64,000 nt of DNA from Mycolicibacterium elephantis DSM 44368 (lineage in GTDB: Bacteria; Actinomycetota; Actinomycetes; Mycobacteriales; Mycobacteriaceae), in the NCBI RefSeq assembly GCF_004014805.1, contig NZ_ATDN01000021.1, positions 31,534 through 95,533 of the forward strand. Reading direction: 5' to 3'. Both the position numbers and the translations under genes were made by a program. Shown here piece after piece: positions 1-10,200 of this stretch. Under the pieces are notes generated by a model that saw nothing but the letters and a program-made list of their open reading frames with translations, ran no database searches and was not told the origin of the DNA. Within the stretch, counting starts at the first letter, position 1, and each line of letters starts with the position of its first letter.

Positions 1-1
1 C

Positions 2-442
2 CAGGAGGGTTCGGGCATCTCCAAGGAGGAGATCGACCGGATGATCAAGGATGCCGAGGCGCATGCCGAGGAGGACCGCAAGCGGCGCGAGGAGGCCGAC
101 GTCCGCAACCAGGCCGAGTCGCTGGTGTACCAGACGGAGAAGTTCGTCAAGGAGCAGCGCGAAGCCGAAGGCGGGTCCAAGGTCCCCGAGGAAACCTTGA
201 GCAAGGTCGACGGCGCGATCGCCGACGCGAAGAAGGCGCTGGAAGGCACCGATATCGCCGCGATCAAGTCCGCGATGGAGAAGCTCGGCGTCGAAAGCCA
301 GGCACTCGGCCAGGCGATCTACGAGGCGACCCAGGCCGCACAGGCCGCAGGCGGCGGTGCCGCCGAGGGTGGCGCCGCGGGCTCGTCGGCTGACGACGTG
401 GTGGACGCCGAGGTTGTCGATGATGACCAGGAGAACAAGTGA
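2..442 (+). CDS. dnaK: Chaperone protein DnaK, C-terminal fragment
   Basis: This is the last 146 residues of the Hsp70 chaperone; the gene begins upstream of the window. The visible part starts in the SKEEIDRM segment, where the substrate-binding domain passes into the helical lid (helix-rich, charged, [17 protein letters not shown]). It ends in the low-complexity Ala/Gly-rich tail and acidic [12 protein letters not shown] terminus typical of actinobacterial DnaK. Hsp70 refolds cytosolic proteins in an ATP cycle driven by DnaJ and GrpE, which are encoded immediately downstream. The stop codon overlaps the GTG start of grpE by four bases (GTGA), which indicates translational coupling in the dnaK-grpE-dnaJ-hspR operon. 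Confidence 0.97.
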   Translation, partial: QEGSGISKEEIDRMIKDAEAHAEEDRKRREEADVRNQAESLVYQTEKFVKEQREAEGGSKVPEETLSKVDGAIADAKKALEGTDIAAIKSAMEKLGVESQALGQAIYEATQAAQAAGGGAAEGGAAGSSADDVVDAEVVDDDQENK

Positions 443-1041
443 GCCAGAACGATTCGCACGAGCCGGTGACCGTCACCGACAAGCGGCGTATCGACCCCGA
501 AACTGGTGAAGTTCGTGAACAGGCGACCGGGCCGGCCCCCAGCGGGCCGGCGCCGGAAGCCGGGGGTTCGCCGGAGGAAGTCACCGAGCTGAAGTCGACA
601 CTGCAGCGCGTCAAGGCCGAGTACGACAACTACCGCAAGCGCACGCTGCGGGACCAGCAGGTCATCGCCGAGCGGTCCAAGGCCGCCGTCCTCACCGAGC
701 TGTTGCCGGTGCTGGACGACCTGGAGCGGGCGCGCAGCCACGGTGATCTGGAGTCCGGTCCATTCAAGGCTGTCGCCGACAAGCTGATCGGCATCCTCGA
801 GGGCCTCGGCCTTTCGGGATTCGGCGACGAGGGCGAGGAGTTCGACCCCGAGCTGCACGAGGCCGTTCAGCATGAGGGCGACGGCACACATCCGATCGTC
901 GGAAACGTGATGCGGCGCGGCTACAAGGTGGGCGATCTCGTGCTGCGGCACGCCATGGTCGGTGTCGTCGACACCGTCCCGGATGGGGCCGACACGGCGG
1001 ATAAGGACGACGAATCGGCGGAGGACCCCGCAGAATCCTAG
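439..1041 (+). CDS. grpE: Nucleotide exchange factor GrpE
   Basis: A 200-residue GrpE that releases ADP from DnaK. The N-terminal third (to about residue 50) is charged and disordered. A long coiled-coil follows ([20 protein letters not shown]). The C-terminal beta domain carries the family signature around residues 135-170, including the FDPELHEAV and [16 protein letters not shown] segments. The acidic C-terminal tail ([13 protein letters not shown]) is usual in mycobacteria. The GTG start is chosen because it overlaps the dnaK stop and puts the usual charged N-terminus in frame. The gap to dnaJ is 36 bases and contains a good ribosome site (gaggaggtgac). Confidence 0.97.
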   Translation: MSQNDSHEPVTVTDKRRIDPETGEVREQATGPAPSGPAPEAGGSPEEVTELKSTLQRVKAEYDNYRKRTLRDQQVIAERSKAAVLTELLPVLDDLERARSHGDLESGPFKAVADKLIGILEGLGLSGFGDEGEEFDPELHEAVQHEGDGTHPIVGNVMRRGYKVGDLVLRHAMVGVVDTVPDGADTADKDDESAEDPAES

Positions 1042-1077
1042 AGAGCGACGCGACGAACGGTGAGGAGGTGACGCGAC

Positions 1078-2256
1078 ATGGCTCAACGTGAATGGGTCGA
1101 GAAGGACTTCTACGCCGAGCTTGGCGTCTCCTCTGACGCCAGCGAACAGGAGATCAAGCGGGCGGCGCGCAAGCTGCTCGCGGAGAACCATCCCGACCGC
1201 AACCCGGGCAACCCGGCGGCAGAGGAACGGTACAAGGCCGTCTCGGAAGCCAAAGAGGTGCTGACCGATCCGGCCAAGCGGAAGGAATACGACGAGACCC
1301 GACGGCTTTTCGCCAACGGTGGTTTCGGTCGCGGCCGGTTCGGCGGTGGTTTCGGTGGATTCAGCGGCTACGGCTCGGACGGCGTCGAGTTCAACTTGAA
1401 CGACTTGTTCGATGCCGCCGGCCAGACCGGCGGCGCGAACATCGGCGACCTGTTCGGCGGTCTGTTCGGACGCGGTGCGCAGCAGCCCCGGCCGAGCCGG
1501 CCGCGGCGGGGCAACGACCTGGAGACCGAGACGGAGCTGTCGTTCCTCGAGGCGACCAAGGGCGTTGCGATGCCGTTGCGGCTCACCAGTCCCGCGCCGT
1601 GCACGAATTGTCATGGCAGCGGCGCACGCCCGGGCACCAGCCCGAAGGTGTGCCCGAACTGCAACGGCTCCGGTGTGATCAGCCGCAACCAGGGGGCGTT
1701 CGGGTTCTCCGAGCCGTGCACCGAATGCCGGGGCAGCGGCTCGATCATCGAGCACCCGTGTCAGGAGTGCAAGGGCACCGGTGTCACCACGCGGACCCGC
1801 ACGATCAACGTCCGGATCCCGCCGGGCGTGGAGGACGGTCAGCGAATCCGGTTGCCCGGACAGGGCGAAGCCGGCCTGCGCGGTGCACCGTCGGGCGATC
1901 TGTATGTGACCGTACATGTCCGGCCGGACAAGGTGTTCGGCCGCAAGGGCGACGACCTGACCGTCACCGTGCCGGTGAGCTTCCACGAATTGGCACTGGG
2001 CACAACGCTTTCGGTGCCGACTCTGGATGGCAAGGTCGGTGTGCGGGTGCCCAAGGGCACGTCCGACGGACGGATCCTTCGGGTGCGCGGACGCGGGGTG
2101 CCCAAGCGGTCTGGTGGCCACGGCGACCTGCTCGTCACCGTCAAGGTGGCGGTGCCGCCGAACTTGCCGCCCGAGGCGGTGGAGGCGCTTGAGGCGTACG
2201 CAAAGGCCGAGCGCGCCAGCGGTTTTGACCCGCGGGCGGGATGGGCAGGTGCGTGA
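1078..2256 (+). CDS. dnaJ: Chaperone protein DnaJ (type I Hsp40)
   Basis: A 392-residue class I J-protein that stimulates DnaK ATPase activity and delivers substrates. The J domain occupies residues 1-75 with the HPD motif at 38-40. A Gly/Phe-rich linker spans about 80-150. The zinc-binding region from about residue 175 has four CxxCxGxG repeats ([32 protein letters not shown]). The two-part C-terminal substrate-binding domain follows. Adjacency to grpE and hspR identifies it as the dnaJ1-type copy. The stop codon shares one base with the next start (TGATG), so hspR is translationally coupled to it. Confidence 0.97.
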   Translation: MAQREWVEKDFYAELGVSSDASEQEIKRAARKLLAENHPDRNPGNPAAEERYKAVSEAKEVLTDPAKRKEYDETRRLFANGGFGRGRFGGGFGGFSGYGSDGVEFNLNDLFDAAGQTGGANIGDLFGGLFGRGAQQPRPSRPRRGNDLETETELSFLEATKGVAMPLRLTSPAPCTNCHGSGARPGTSPKVCPNCNGSGVISRNQGAFGFSEPCTECRGSGSIIEHPCQECKGTGVTTRTRTINVRIPPGVEDGQRIRLPGQGEAGLRGAPSGDLYVTVHVRPDKVFGRKGDDLTVTVPVSFHELALGTTLSVPTLDGKVGVRVPKGTSDGRILRVRGRGVPKRSGGHGDLLVTVKVAVPPNLPPEAVEALEAYAKAERASGFDPRAGWAGA

Positions 2257-2621
2257 TGGCCAAGCGCTCCAACAAGGAAGCCCGCACCTTCTTGATCTCT
2301 GTGGCGGCCGAGCTGGCGGGCATGCACGCCCAGACGTTGCGCACCTACGACCGGCTCGGGCTGGTGCGTCCGCAGCGCACACCCGGTGGGGGCAGGCGCT
2401 ATTCGCAGCATGACGTGGAGCTGCTGCGGGAGGTGCAGCGCCTGTCTCAGGACGAGGGTGTGAACCTCGCGGGCATCAAACGCATCATCGAGTTGACCAA
2501 TCAGGTCGAGGCGTTGCAGGCGCGGGTCAAGGAGTTGACCCGTGAGGTCGAGGAGTTGCGGGCGCAGCCTCGGCCCAAGAGCACCGCGCTGGTGGTGTGG
2601 CAGCCGCGCAATCAGCGCTAG
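2256..2621 (+). CDS. hspR: MerR-family heat-shock repressor HspR
   Basis: A 121-residue MerR-type regulator that represses the dnaK operon in actinobacteria, with DnaK acting as co-repressor. The winged helix-turn-helix is visible as FLISVAAELAGMHAQTLRTYDRLGL, followed by the wing (RTPGGGRRYS) and a C-terminal coiled coil (VEALQARVKELTREVEEL). The start at the ATG within TGATG is preferred over an in-frame ATG 15 bases upstream, because it begins with the MAK typical of the family and fits coupling to dnaJ. The operator repeats that HspR binds would lie upstream of dnaK, outside this window. Confidence 0.95.
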   Translation: MAKRSNKEARTFLISVAAELAGMHAQTLRTYDRLGLVRPQRTPGGGRRYSQHDVELLREVQRLSQDEGVNLAGIKRIIELTNQVEALQARVKELTREVEELRAQPRPKSTALVVWQPRNQR

Positions 2622-2628
2622 GGGTCGG

Positions 2629-2859
2629 TCAGCCCTGCCGCCCGCCGCACGGGCTGGACGCCTCCAGGTGCGCGATGGCGGCGAGCACCTGGTGACCTAC
2701 GGACGAGTGGTATTCGCGCAGGTACTTCTCCCGGCGTGGGTCATCCTCGGCCAGGCGGTGGGTGAGCGGGTGCTCGGTGTTCCAGACGGCGTGCTGCGCG
2801 GCCGCGCCCACGGCGACCGCGAAGTCTTCCTCGTCCATATGTCCCACGTCCCATGACAT
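2629..2859 (-). CDS. Small conserved-looking hypothetical protein
   Basis: A 76-residue soluble acidic protein with no signal peptide or membrane segment; I do not recognise the family. It begins MSWDVGHMDEEDFAVAV and is largely helical, with several His and Trp residues (QHAVWNTEHPLTHRLAEDD). The ATG at 2859 is chosen because a GGGGGGA ribosome site lies five bases upstream. An in-frame ATG at 2946 would add 29 residues with no such site. It is convergent with hspR and separated from it by only seven bases. It may belong to the chromosomal backbone and not to the lipid locus. Confidence 0.6.
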   Translation of the reverse strand: MSWDVGHMDEEDFAVAVGAAAQHAVWNTEHPLTHRLAEDDPRREKYLREYHSSVGHQVLAAIAHLEASSPCGGRQG

Positions 2860-3247
2860 AACGGTCCCCCCAGACCCGCGATATTCAAGCGCTAGATTCC
2901 CCAAAATTTTCGCGCACGTTATTTTGTAAGCAGGTTGCTTAGACATTTACCTTACACATGTCCACCTGACCAGCGGCGACAAAACGCCGATGCGAATCAT
3001 TTGGCCGAAGTGGCGCGTTCGTGGCGTTGTACGCCTCTTATGAGCCAAAGCCGTTGAGCTAGGGGAATTTTGGAAGTCGAACGCTCCCCTGGCGGAGCTG
3101 CGGATCTCGGGAACTATCAGCGCGCTTCGATGTCTAGGACGCCGCGATCGCCGGCGAGCATTTCGACTGCTCGAACATGAGCTCGTCGTAGGAGCGATGG
3201 CGAAAGTCAGCGCACAAGCTCACGTTCCGCCCGCAGAGCCGTTGTTG
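2860..3247. other. Intergenic region between small hypothetical gene and PGRS gene
   Basis: About 390 bases without a convincing gene. The first 100 bases are AT-richer than their surroundings (around gattccccaaaattttcgcg) and probably hold the promoter of the small minus-strand gene. The remainder is the 3' flank of the PGRS gene. I see no clear hairpin terminator or RNA gene. Confidence 0.4.
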
Positions 3248-5218
3248 CTATTGAAGACCGCCGACAACAAGGCGGATGAGGTCGATCATGAAAGTGAGCA
3301 GGACGGGCGGGGTTCCCGACGTGCCGGGGCAGGCGCCTATGCCGAGGAGACAGCCGCCACCGGCGCCGGGCTGACCAGGGGTGCGGATATCGAACGCGTA
3401 GGCGTCGCCGCCCCGGCCGCCGGTAGCACGCGTGCCCAGAAGACCACCGATGCCCCCGTCGCCGCCGCGGCCGCCGATGGCGGCTCCGGGGATATCGGTT
3501 GCATCGGCCAGCAGTGAGTACGCGTCACCGCCCTTGCCCCCGTTGCCACCGGAGCCGAGGCCATCACCGTTGCCGCCGTTCCCGCCGGCACCGCCGATAG
3601 CTCGCATCGGATCACCGTTGGTGGGGAAGAGGAACGCGGCGACGTTCAGTAGGGCGCTCACGGGCGGATACTCAAAATTGAGCGCGAGGCCACCGGCGCC
3701 GCCGTTGCCACCCGCGCCGCCCTGTACGCCGTTGCCACCGTCGCCGCCGGCACCGCCCATGACGGTTCCGGGTACGTAGAACGGGTTGAAGTAGCCGAGC
3801 GCGAAGCTGATGACCTGCCCGCCGTTGCCGCCGTTGCCGCCCGGCGCGCCGTCGCCGCCCCTACCGCCATTACCGCCGTTTCCGCTGAAGAACCCGCCGT
3901 TGCCGCCGTTGCCGCCGTTGCCGCCGCTGCCGCGCAGGGTGCCGGTCAAATTGCTGCCGCCGTCACCGCCGTTACCGCCGTTACCGCCGCTGCCCCATAG
4001 GAACGCCGACCCGCCGTTGCCGCCCTTACCACCGGATGGAGCGAGCACCGGGAAAGTGCCGCCGGATGCACCGTTGCCGCCGTTGCCGCCATTGCCGATG
4101 AATCCTGCGGCCCCACCGTTGCCGCCGTCCAGGCCGGAGCCCGCGGGCGGCGAATAGCCGTCCCCGCCGTTGCCGAACAGCCAGCCGCCGGGTTTGCCGT
4201 CCGGGCTGTCCGCGGTGCCGTCGGCACCGTGGCCGATGAGCGGTCGCCCTCTCCACTGATTGGTGAATACGGCCGTGATGGCTTCTTCGACAGTTATGTG
4301 TACCGGGAAATCGAAGATGAAAAGCGGCGCCATGGCGGCCTGGACTTGGCCGATAAGGGAAGCGAGGACGCCGGGAAGCGCCAGAATGAAGTCGATCTCG
4401 CCTGCCATTGGGCTGACCTCTGGCGCTGCCGCTGCCCCGATCGTCGGCGGTTGGGATCCGTCACCGGCCGCGTACGTGTCCATCAGCTCTTGCGCCCTGG
4501 AGACCAGCTGCGCCATCGGAGTGATCGGGACGGTCGTGGTGTCGCCGGGTGCTGAGTCATCGGCAAGGACGGGCGGCGGCGATGTGCTCGGCGGGACGTC
4601 GTCGGCCGGCGGGGGTGGCTCTACAGGATCTTCCGTGGCCGGGACGTCCTCTACCGGGTACTGCTCTGACGGAACTTCCTCTACCGGCTCCTCTTCTGCG
4701 GGCTCCTCATCCGCGAGCGCTTCATCCCCGAGCGCCCCCTCTTCTGCGAGCTCTTCGTCCTCGAGTGCCTCCTCTTCTGCGAGCTCTTCGTCCTCGAGGG
4801 GCTCCTCTTCTGCGAGGTCCTCATCGTCTACTTCGGCAAGGTCGTCCGCATCGGTGGAATCCAAGTTGCTGTCGACGTCGTCGATGGTGGAGTCGTCGAG
4901 GCTTTCAGCGACGTTGGCGTTACGCATGGTGCCGGTAGTGTCACGGCTGTCCGTAGTGTTGCGATCTGTCGCGGTTTGACCGTCAGATTTGCTATCGCTG
5001 GCCGACGCGGAATCATTGCTCGGGGTATCGGCGTGGGCGACTCCAGTTCCGGCAGCCATACCGGTGCATACGCCGAGGGTGATAACCCCTGTTCCGAGCC
5101 ACAAACTGACGTCGTTGTGCCGGCTCTGAACACGATGCCGACCTGCGCGCCCGCTTGTTTTTCTTCGGGCTCTCCTGGCTGGCTTCGTCGCAGAATGTCT
5201 GGCGGCCACTCGCAGCAC
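3248..5218 (-). CDS. Secreted PGRS-repeat protein lacking a PE domain
   Basis: A 656-residue predicted surface protein. The N-terminus is basic, followed by a hydrophobic segment and an AHA-DT site (about residues 38-64), consistent with Sec export. Next comes a Ser/Asp-rich stretch and then an acidic repeat region of alternating [15 protein letters not shown] units (about 125-190), followed by a Pro-rich linker. A hydrophobic module ([19 protein letters not shown]) precedes a GRPLIG motif and a long run of GGNGG and GGAGG repeats, which is the classic PGRS layout. The C-terminus is hydrophobic. No PE domain is present. The GTG start is uncertain; a second GTG nine bases in is equally possible. 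Function unknown; cell-wall surface exposure is inferred. Confidence 0.8.
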   Translation of the reverse strand: MLRVAARHSATKPARRARRKTSGRAGRHRVQSRHNDVSLWLGTGVITLGVCTGMAAGTGVAHADTPSNDSASASDSKSDGQTATDRNTTDSRDTTGTMRNANVAESLDDSTIDDVDSNLDSTDADDLAEVDDEDLAEEEPLEDEELAEEEALEDEELAEEGALGDEALADEEPAEEEPVEEVPSEQYPVEDVPATEDPVEPPPPADDVPPSTSPPPVLADDSAPGDTTTVPITPMAQLVSRAQELMDTYAAGDGSQPPTIGAAAAPEVSPMAGEIDFILALPGVLASLIGQVQAAMAPLFIFDFPVHITVEEAITAVFTNQWRGRPLIGHGADGTADSPDGKPGGWLFGNGGDGYSPPAGSGLDGGNGGAAGFIGNGGNGGNGASGGTFPVLAPSGGKGGNGGSAFLWGSGGNGGNGGDGGSNLTGTLRGSGGNGGNGGNGGFFSGNGGNGGRGGDGAPGGNGGNGGQVISFALGYFNPFYVPGTVMGGAGGDGGNGVQGGAGGNGGAGGLALNFEYPPVSALLNVAAFLFPTNGDPMRAIGGAGGNGGNGDGLGSGGNGGKGGDAYSLLADATDIPGAAIGGRGGDGGIGGLLGTRATGGRGGDAYAFDIRTPGQPGAGGGCLLGIGACPGTSGTPPVLLTFMIDLIRLVVGGLQ

Positions 5219-5257
5219 TCTACCGGCAACGATCCCTTTACAAGCGGCGTTTCAGCC

Positions 5258-5275
5258 GTAAATTGACGTTCTACA
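5258..5275 (-). promoter_or_regulatory. CGTCAAT-type motif upstream of PGRS gene
   Basis: Read on the minus strand, an AT-rich stretch contains GAACGTCAATTTAC about 40 bases before the PGRS start. The same core recurs upstream of mmpS4, the PKS and mbtH. It could be an activator site or part of a promoter; the sequence alone does not decide. Confidence 0.35.
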
Positions 5276-5384
5276 CTATTTGCTGTTTGTACATTTTGTC
5301 GGCATTTCTCAATTTCTGTGACAGGGGTGCGGGAGCCGGGGCGGGATGTGGCCGGTTTCCTGCGCGGGCACGCGGTAGGGGTCT

Positions 5385-6827
5385 TCAACGGCGGGCCGTG
5401 TGGGGGCTCTCGCGTGTCTGCGATCTCACGTAGTCGACGAGCATCTCGTCGGCGTCGGCCGGGATGAATCCGGTGGACTCGATCTTGGTCAGATCGAGTG
5501 CGCTGTTTGTTGGGCGCGGGGCGACGGGACCTTGGGTCTTGCCGAAGTATTCGGCGGTGGACACCCCGGTCACCCGGGTCGGGTCGTGACCGGCGAGGGA
5601 GAACGTGCGACGCGCCACGTCCGCCCATGACCCCACGGGCCCCGAACCGCTCACGTTGTACGTGCCGTATGGCGCGTGCGTCTCGACCAGGTGCCGGATC
5701 GCCCGAGCCAGTTCGGAGGTGAAGGTCAAGCGTCCCCACTGATCGTCGACCACGGAAGGGTTCACGTCCCGGTCGGCCAGCGACAACATGGTGCGGACGA
5801 AATTGCGCCCGTCCCCGATCACCCAGGACGTGCGCAGAATGTAGTGGCGCGGCAAGGTGGCCACGATCTGATCGCCCGCCGCCTTGGTCTGTCCGTATAC
5901 GCCGAGCGGCGTGAACGGGTCGTCCTCGCGGTACGGCCGCGTGCTCGTTCCGTCGAAGACATAGTCACTCGAGATATGCACAACGGTGAGGCCGCGCTCG
6001 GCAGCGACCCGCACGAGTGCCGCCACGCCGGCGACGTTGGTCGCCCACGCTGCCGCCCGCCCTTCGGTGGTCTCAGCGTTGTCGACAGCGGTGTACGCCG
6101 CGGCGTTGATGATCGTGTCGTAATCGCCCCAGCGGCGAGCCGATTGGAGGTCACCGGCAACCAGATCGATGTCGGCCCGGGTGGGGAACTCGACATGCGA
6201 CGCGTCCCCGTAAGCCGCGCGCAGGGCGCGCCCCAGCTGCCCGCCAGCGCCGAGCACCAAGATCTTCGGCGGCGGCACGGGGTCGATGTCGGCCAGCCGG
6301 GGCTGGGCGCGGTCCTTGTCAGACAACACCGCTCGGTCCAGCGGGATCGGCCAGCTGATGGCGACGCTCTCGTCGGCGGGGTGTACCGATGTGTAGCTCG
6401 CATCGGCGGAGTAGTGGTCGTTGACGAGGTAGGAGTAGACCGTGTTCGGCTCGAGCGTCTGGTATGCGTTGCCCACCCCGCGGGGCACGAACACGGCGCG
6501 CGACGGATCCAGTTCGACGGTGAAGACGGTCCCGAACGTCGCGCCCGCGCGCAGGTCGACCCACGCCCCGAACGCCCGCCCGGCCGCGACGGAAACGAAT
6601 TTGTCCCAAGGTTCGGCATGGATGCCGCGCGTGGTGCCCAGGTGTTCGTTGAAGGCGATGTTGTGCTGGACGGGACCGAAGTCCGGCATACCCGCGGCGA
6701 GCATCTTCTCGCGCTGCCAGTTCTCCTTGAACCACCCTCGGTTGTCGCCGTGGACGGGCAGCTGCCAAACCGTCAGCCCGGGAATAGGCGTGTGCTCAGC
6801 CTCCAAGGTCTTGCCGTACACCGTCAT
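5385..6827 (-). CDS. rmlCD: Fused dTDP-4-dehydrorhamnose 3,5-epimerase / 4-reductase (RmlC-RmlD)
   Basis: A 480-residue bifunctional enzyme. Residues 1-185 are an RmlC cupin: TRGIHAEPWDKF with candidate catalytic His70, and FVPRGVGNAYQ near 113-123. Residues 188-470 are an RmlD-type SDR reductase: NADPH motif LGAGGQLGRA at 192-201, then NAAAYTAVDNAE, and the YxxxK pair Tyr311/Lys315 in YGQTKAAGD. Together they would convert dTDP-4-keto-6-deoxyglucose to dTDP-L-rhamnose. Reductases of this fold can also give dTDP-6-deoxy-L-talose, so the product stereochemistry is open. It is the last gene of the rmlA-rmlB-rmlCD operon, 15 bases after rmlB. Most mycobacterial rhamnose genes for cell-wall arabinogalactan are separate rmlC and rmlD, so this set is probably dedicated to the lipid. 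Confidence 0.92.
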   Translation of the reverse strand: MTVYGKTLEAEHTPIPGLTVWQLPVHGDNRGWFKENWQREKMLAAGMPDFGPVQHNIAFNEHLGTTRGIHAEPWDKFVSVAAGRAFGAWVDLRAGATFGTVFTVELDPSRAVFVPRGVGNAYQTLEPNTVYSYLVNDHYSADASYTSVHPADESVAISWPIPLDRAVLSDKDRAQPRLADIDPVPPPKILVLGAGGQLGRALRAAYGDASHVEFPTRADIDLVAGDLQSARRWGDYDTIINAAAYTAVDNAETTEGRAAAWATNVAGVAALVRVAAERGLTVVHISSDYVFDGTSTRPYREDDPFTPLGVYGQTKAAGDQIVATLPRHYILRTSWVIGDGRNFVRTMLSLADRDVNPSVVDDQWGRLTFTSELARAIRHLVETHAPYGTYNVSGSGPVGSWADVARRTFSLAGHDPTRVTGVSTAEYFGKTQGPVAPRPTNSALDLTKIESTGFIPADADEMLVDYVRSQTRESPHTARR

Positions 6828-6842
6828 CGCTTGGATTCTCCG

Positions 6843-8710
<1,868 letters not shown>

Positions 8711-8771
8711 GACGAAATCGTTTCTCCGCCAGCCCCTTTAATGCGCAGCCACCCGGTATCGACGTTGCCGA

Positions 8772-10034
8772 CTATGCGGCTGCCTTGCGGGTATCGCTCG
8801 GATCGCTGTCGCCGGTGTTGGCGTCGCCGCCCGATGTTTGCTTGGAAACGGTCCCCGACGGACCTGTCGATGCGGGAGCGACACTCTCGGCTGCGCCGTC
8901 ATCCTCTTTGGTTGCCTCCACGGTGTCGGTTTCCGTGTCGGGATCCACGTCGGTGTCGATGTCGATGTCGATGTCCGTGTCGGTGTCGGTGTCGACGTCC
9001 ACCTCGATGTCGGTCTCGTCGATCGCGGCGTCCACTTCGGTGTCAACGTCAGTCTCGACGTCCGTCTCCTCGACCGTCGTTTCGTCAGCCGCATTCTCTT
9101 CTGTCACGGCGTCCGCGGCCGGCGCCTGTTCGGCTTCCTGCTCGTCTGTGCCACCCGGTCCGTCGACGTCGAGAGCAGCCGCCGCCATCTGCCGCGCGGC
9201 GAGGGAAACCGACTGCTGCGCAAGGTCGTCATCCCCGGCCGCCAGAGCCGACGCCTCGGGTTCGGGTTCGGGTTCGGGCTCGGGTGGCGGGGGCGCCGGG
9301 ATCACTCCGATGGCCTGCAGGATGTCCCTGAGCCCGTTGGCAATCCACTGAAGCACATCGACCAGCGGTTGGAACGGCCACAGCGTGTAATCCAGGACGT
9401 TCACGGCGAGGGCGAGGAAACCCTGTGCTGCGGCGTAGCTGTTGCTGTAAAGGTTGAGAGCGGCTGTGCCGATGAAACCGGCAACAGTGTTCTGTGACCC
9501 GTCGCCCCAAGGCGAGATACCGAGTGCGGCGTTGCCGATGCCGATCGCCGAGGCACTGCCCGGCCCTAGTTGCAAAACGATGTTGGCCCCGCCGGAGGCG
9601 CCGGCATTTGCGGCCGCGTTGCCGAGGGGCGAGGCGCTGATGACGAGATTGGGTCCGCCGACTGCCGCGGCTGTTCCCGGCCCGATCTGGGTCGCCATGC
9701 TGAAGAAGGAGAAGATCGCCCCTGCTGTCGCGTGGTCGCCGAACGCGGTGACGGCGGTGAAGGCGCTCAGGGCAGCCGTGGCGTTGGCACCGGCGCCGAT
9801 CGCCACGGCGCTGCTGAAGAATCCCATCGAGGCATTCGCGGTGGCACCGGGGCCGATCGCGATCGCGATCGATGTGATGTTGCTTGTGCAACCGTTGCCG
9901 TTGTTCAGCCCGAAGGCCGAGAAGCAAGTCGCGTTGGCGGCCGGAACTCCGCTGAAGGTGCCGGTCGCAAGCGCGGTGGAGACGGCCATCGCGCCGACAA
10001 ACGCGCCGCCCCTCTTCGCTCGGTGCTTTGCCAT
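8772..10034 (-). CDS. Secreted protein with acidic Asp/Thr-repeat tail
   Basis: A 420-residue exported protein of unknown function. A signal peptide with a hydrophobic core ends at about residue 36 (PAANA-T). Residues 36-200 are small-residue-rich and quasi-repetitive (IAIGPGATANAS, AVAIGAGANATA, QIGPGTAAAVGG), with two Cys near residues 37 and 49. A region around residues 210-245 (VLDYTLWPFQPLVDVLQWIANGL) precedes a Pro-Glu run. The last 130 residues are strongly acidic, with an alternating Asp/Thr/Ile tract (DVDTDTDTDIDIDIDT) that could be repeat-length variable. It lies between mmpL4b and rmlA in a minus-strand run, so a surface or transport-accessory role is possible but not shown. Confidence 0.7.
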   Translation of the reverse strand: MAKHRAKRGGAFVGAMAVSTALATGTFSGVPAANATCFSAFGLNNGNGCTSNITSIAIAIGPGATANASMGFFSSAVAIGAGANATAALSAFTAVTAFGDHATAGAIFSFFSMATQIGPGTAAAVGGPNLVISASPLGNAAANAGASGGANIVLQLGPGSASAIGIGNAALGISPWGDGSQNTVAGFIGTAALNLYSNSYAAAQGFLALAVNVLDYTLWPFQPLVDVLQWIANGLRDILQAIGVIPAPPPPEPEPEPEPEASALAAGDDDLAQQSVSLAARQMAAAALDVDGPGGTDEQEAEQAPAADAVTEENAADETTVEETDVETDVDTEVDAAIDETDIEVDVDTDTDTDIDIDIDTDVDPDTETDTVEATKEDDGAAESVAPASTGPSGTVSKQTSGGDANTGDSDPSDTRKAAA

Positions 10035-10200
10035 CGAAACCCTAGGTGCTCGTAGGGCATTGCCAGTTCGGGACGCTCACGTCGCGACACACTGGTCTGG
10101 CCCTCGTTTCTGCAGATAATTTACTTTGCGGACAATAACCCAAACACACCCACGATAGCTAGCTCTTGCTCCGAAAAGTCCGTTGTCGGGTCGACAATCC

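Noticed and set aside
319..2382. 687-codon minus-strand open frame across grpE and dnaJ
   Set aside because: Antisense to two well-supported chaperone genes and Arg/His/Gly-rich, as expected for a shadow frame in high-GC DNA.
3400..4160. Regular short repeats that could suggest a CRISPR or satellite array
   Set aside because: The period is codon-based (GGNGG/GGAGG glycine repeats) and in frame with a PGRS protein; there are no unique spacers of uniform size.
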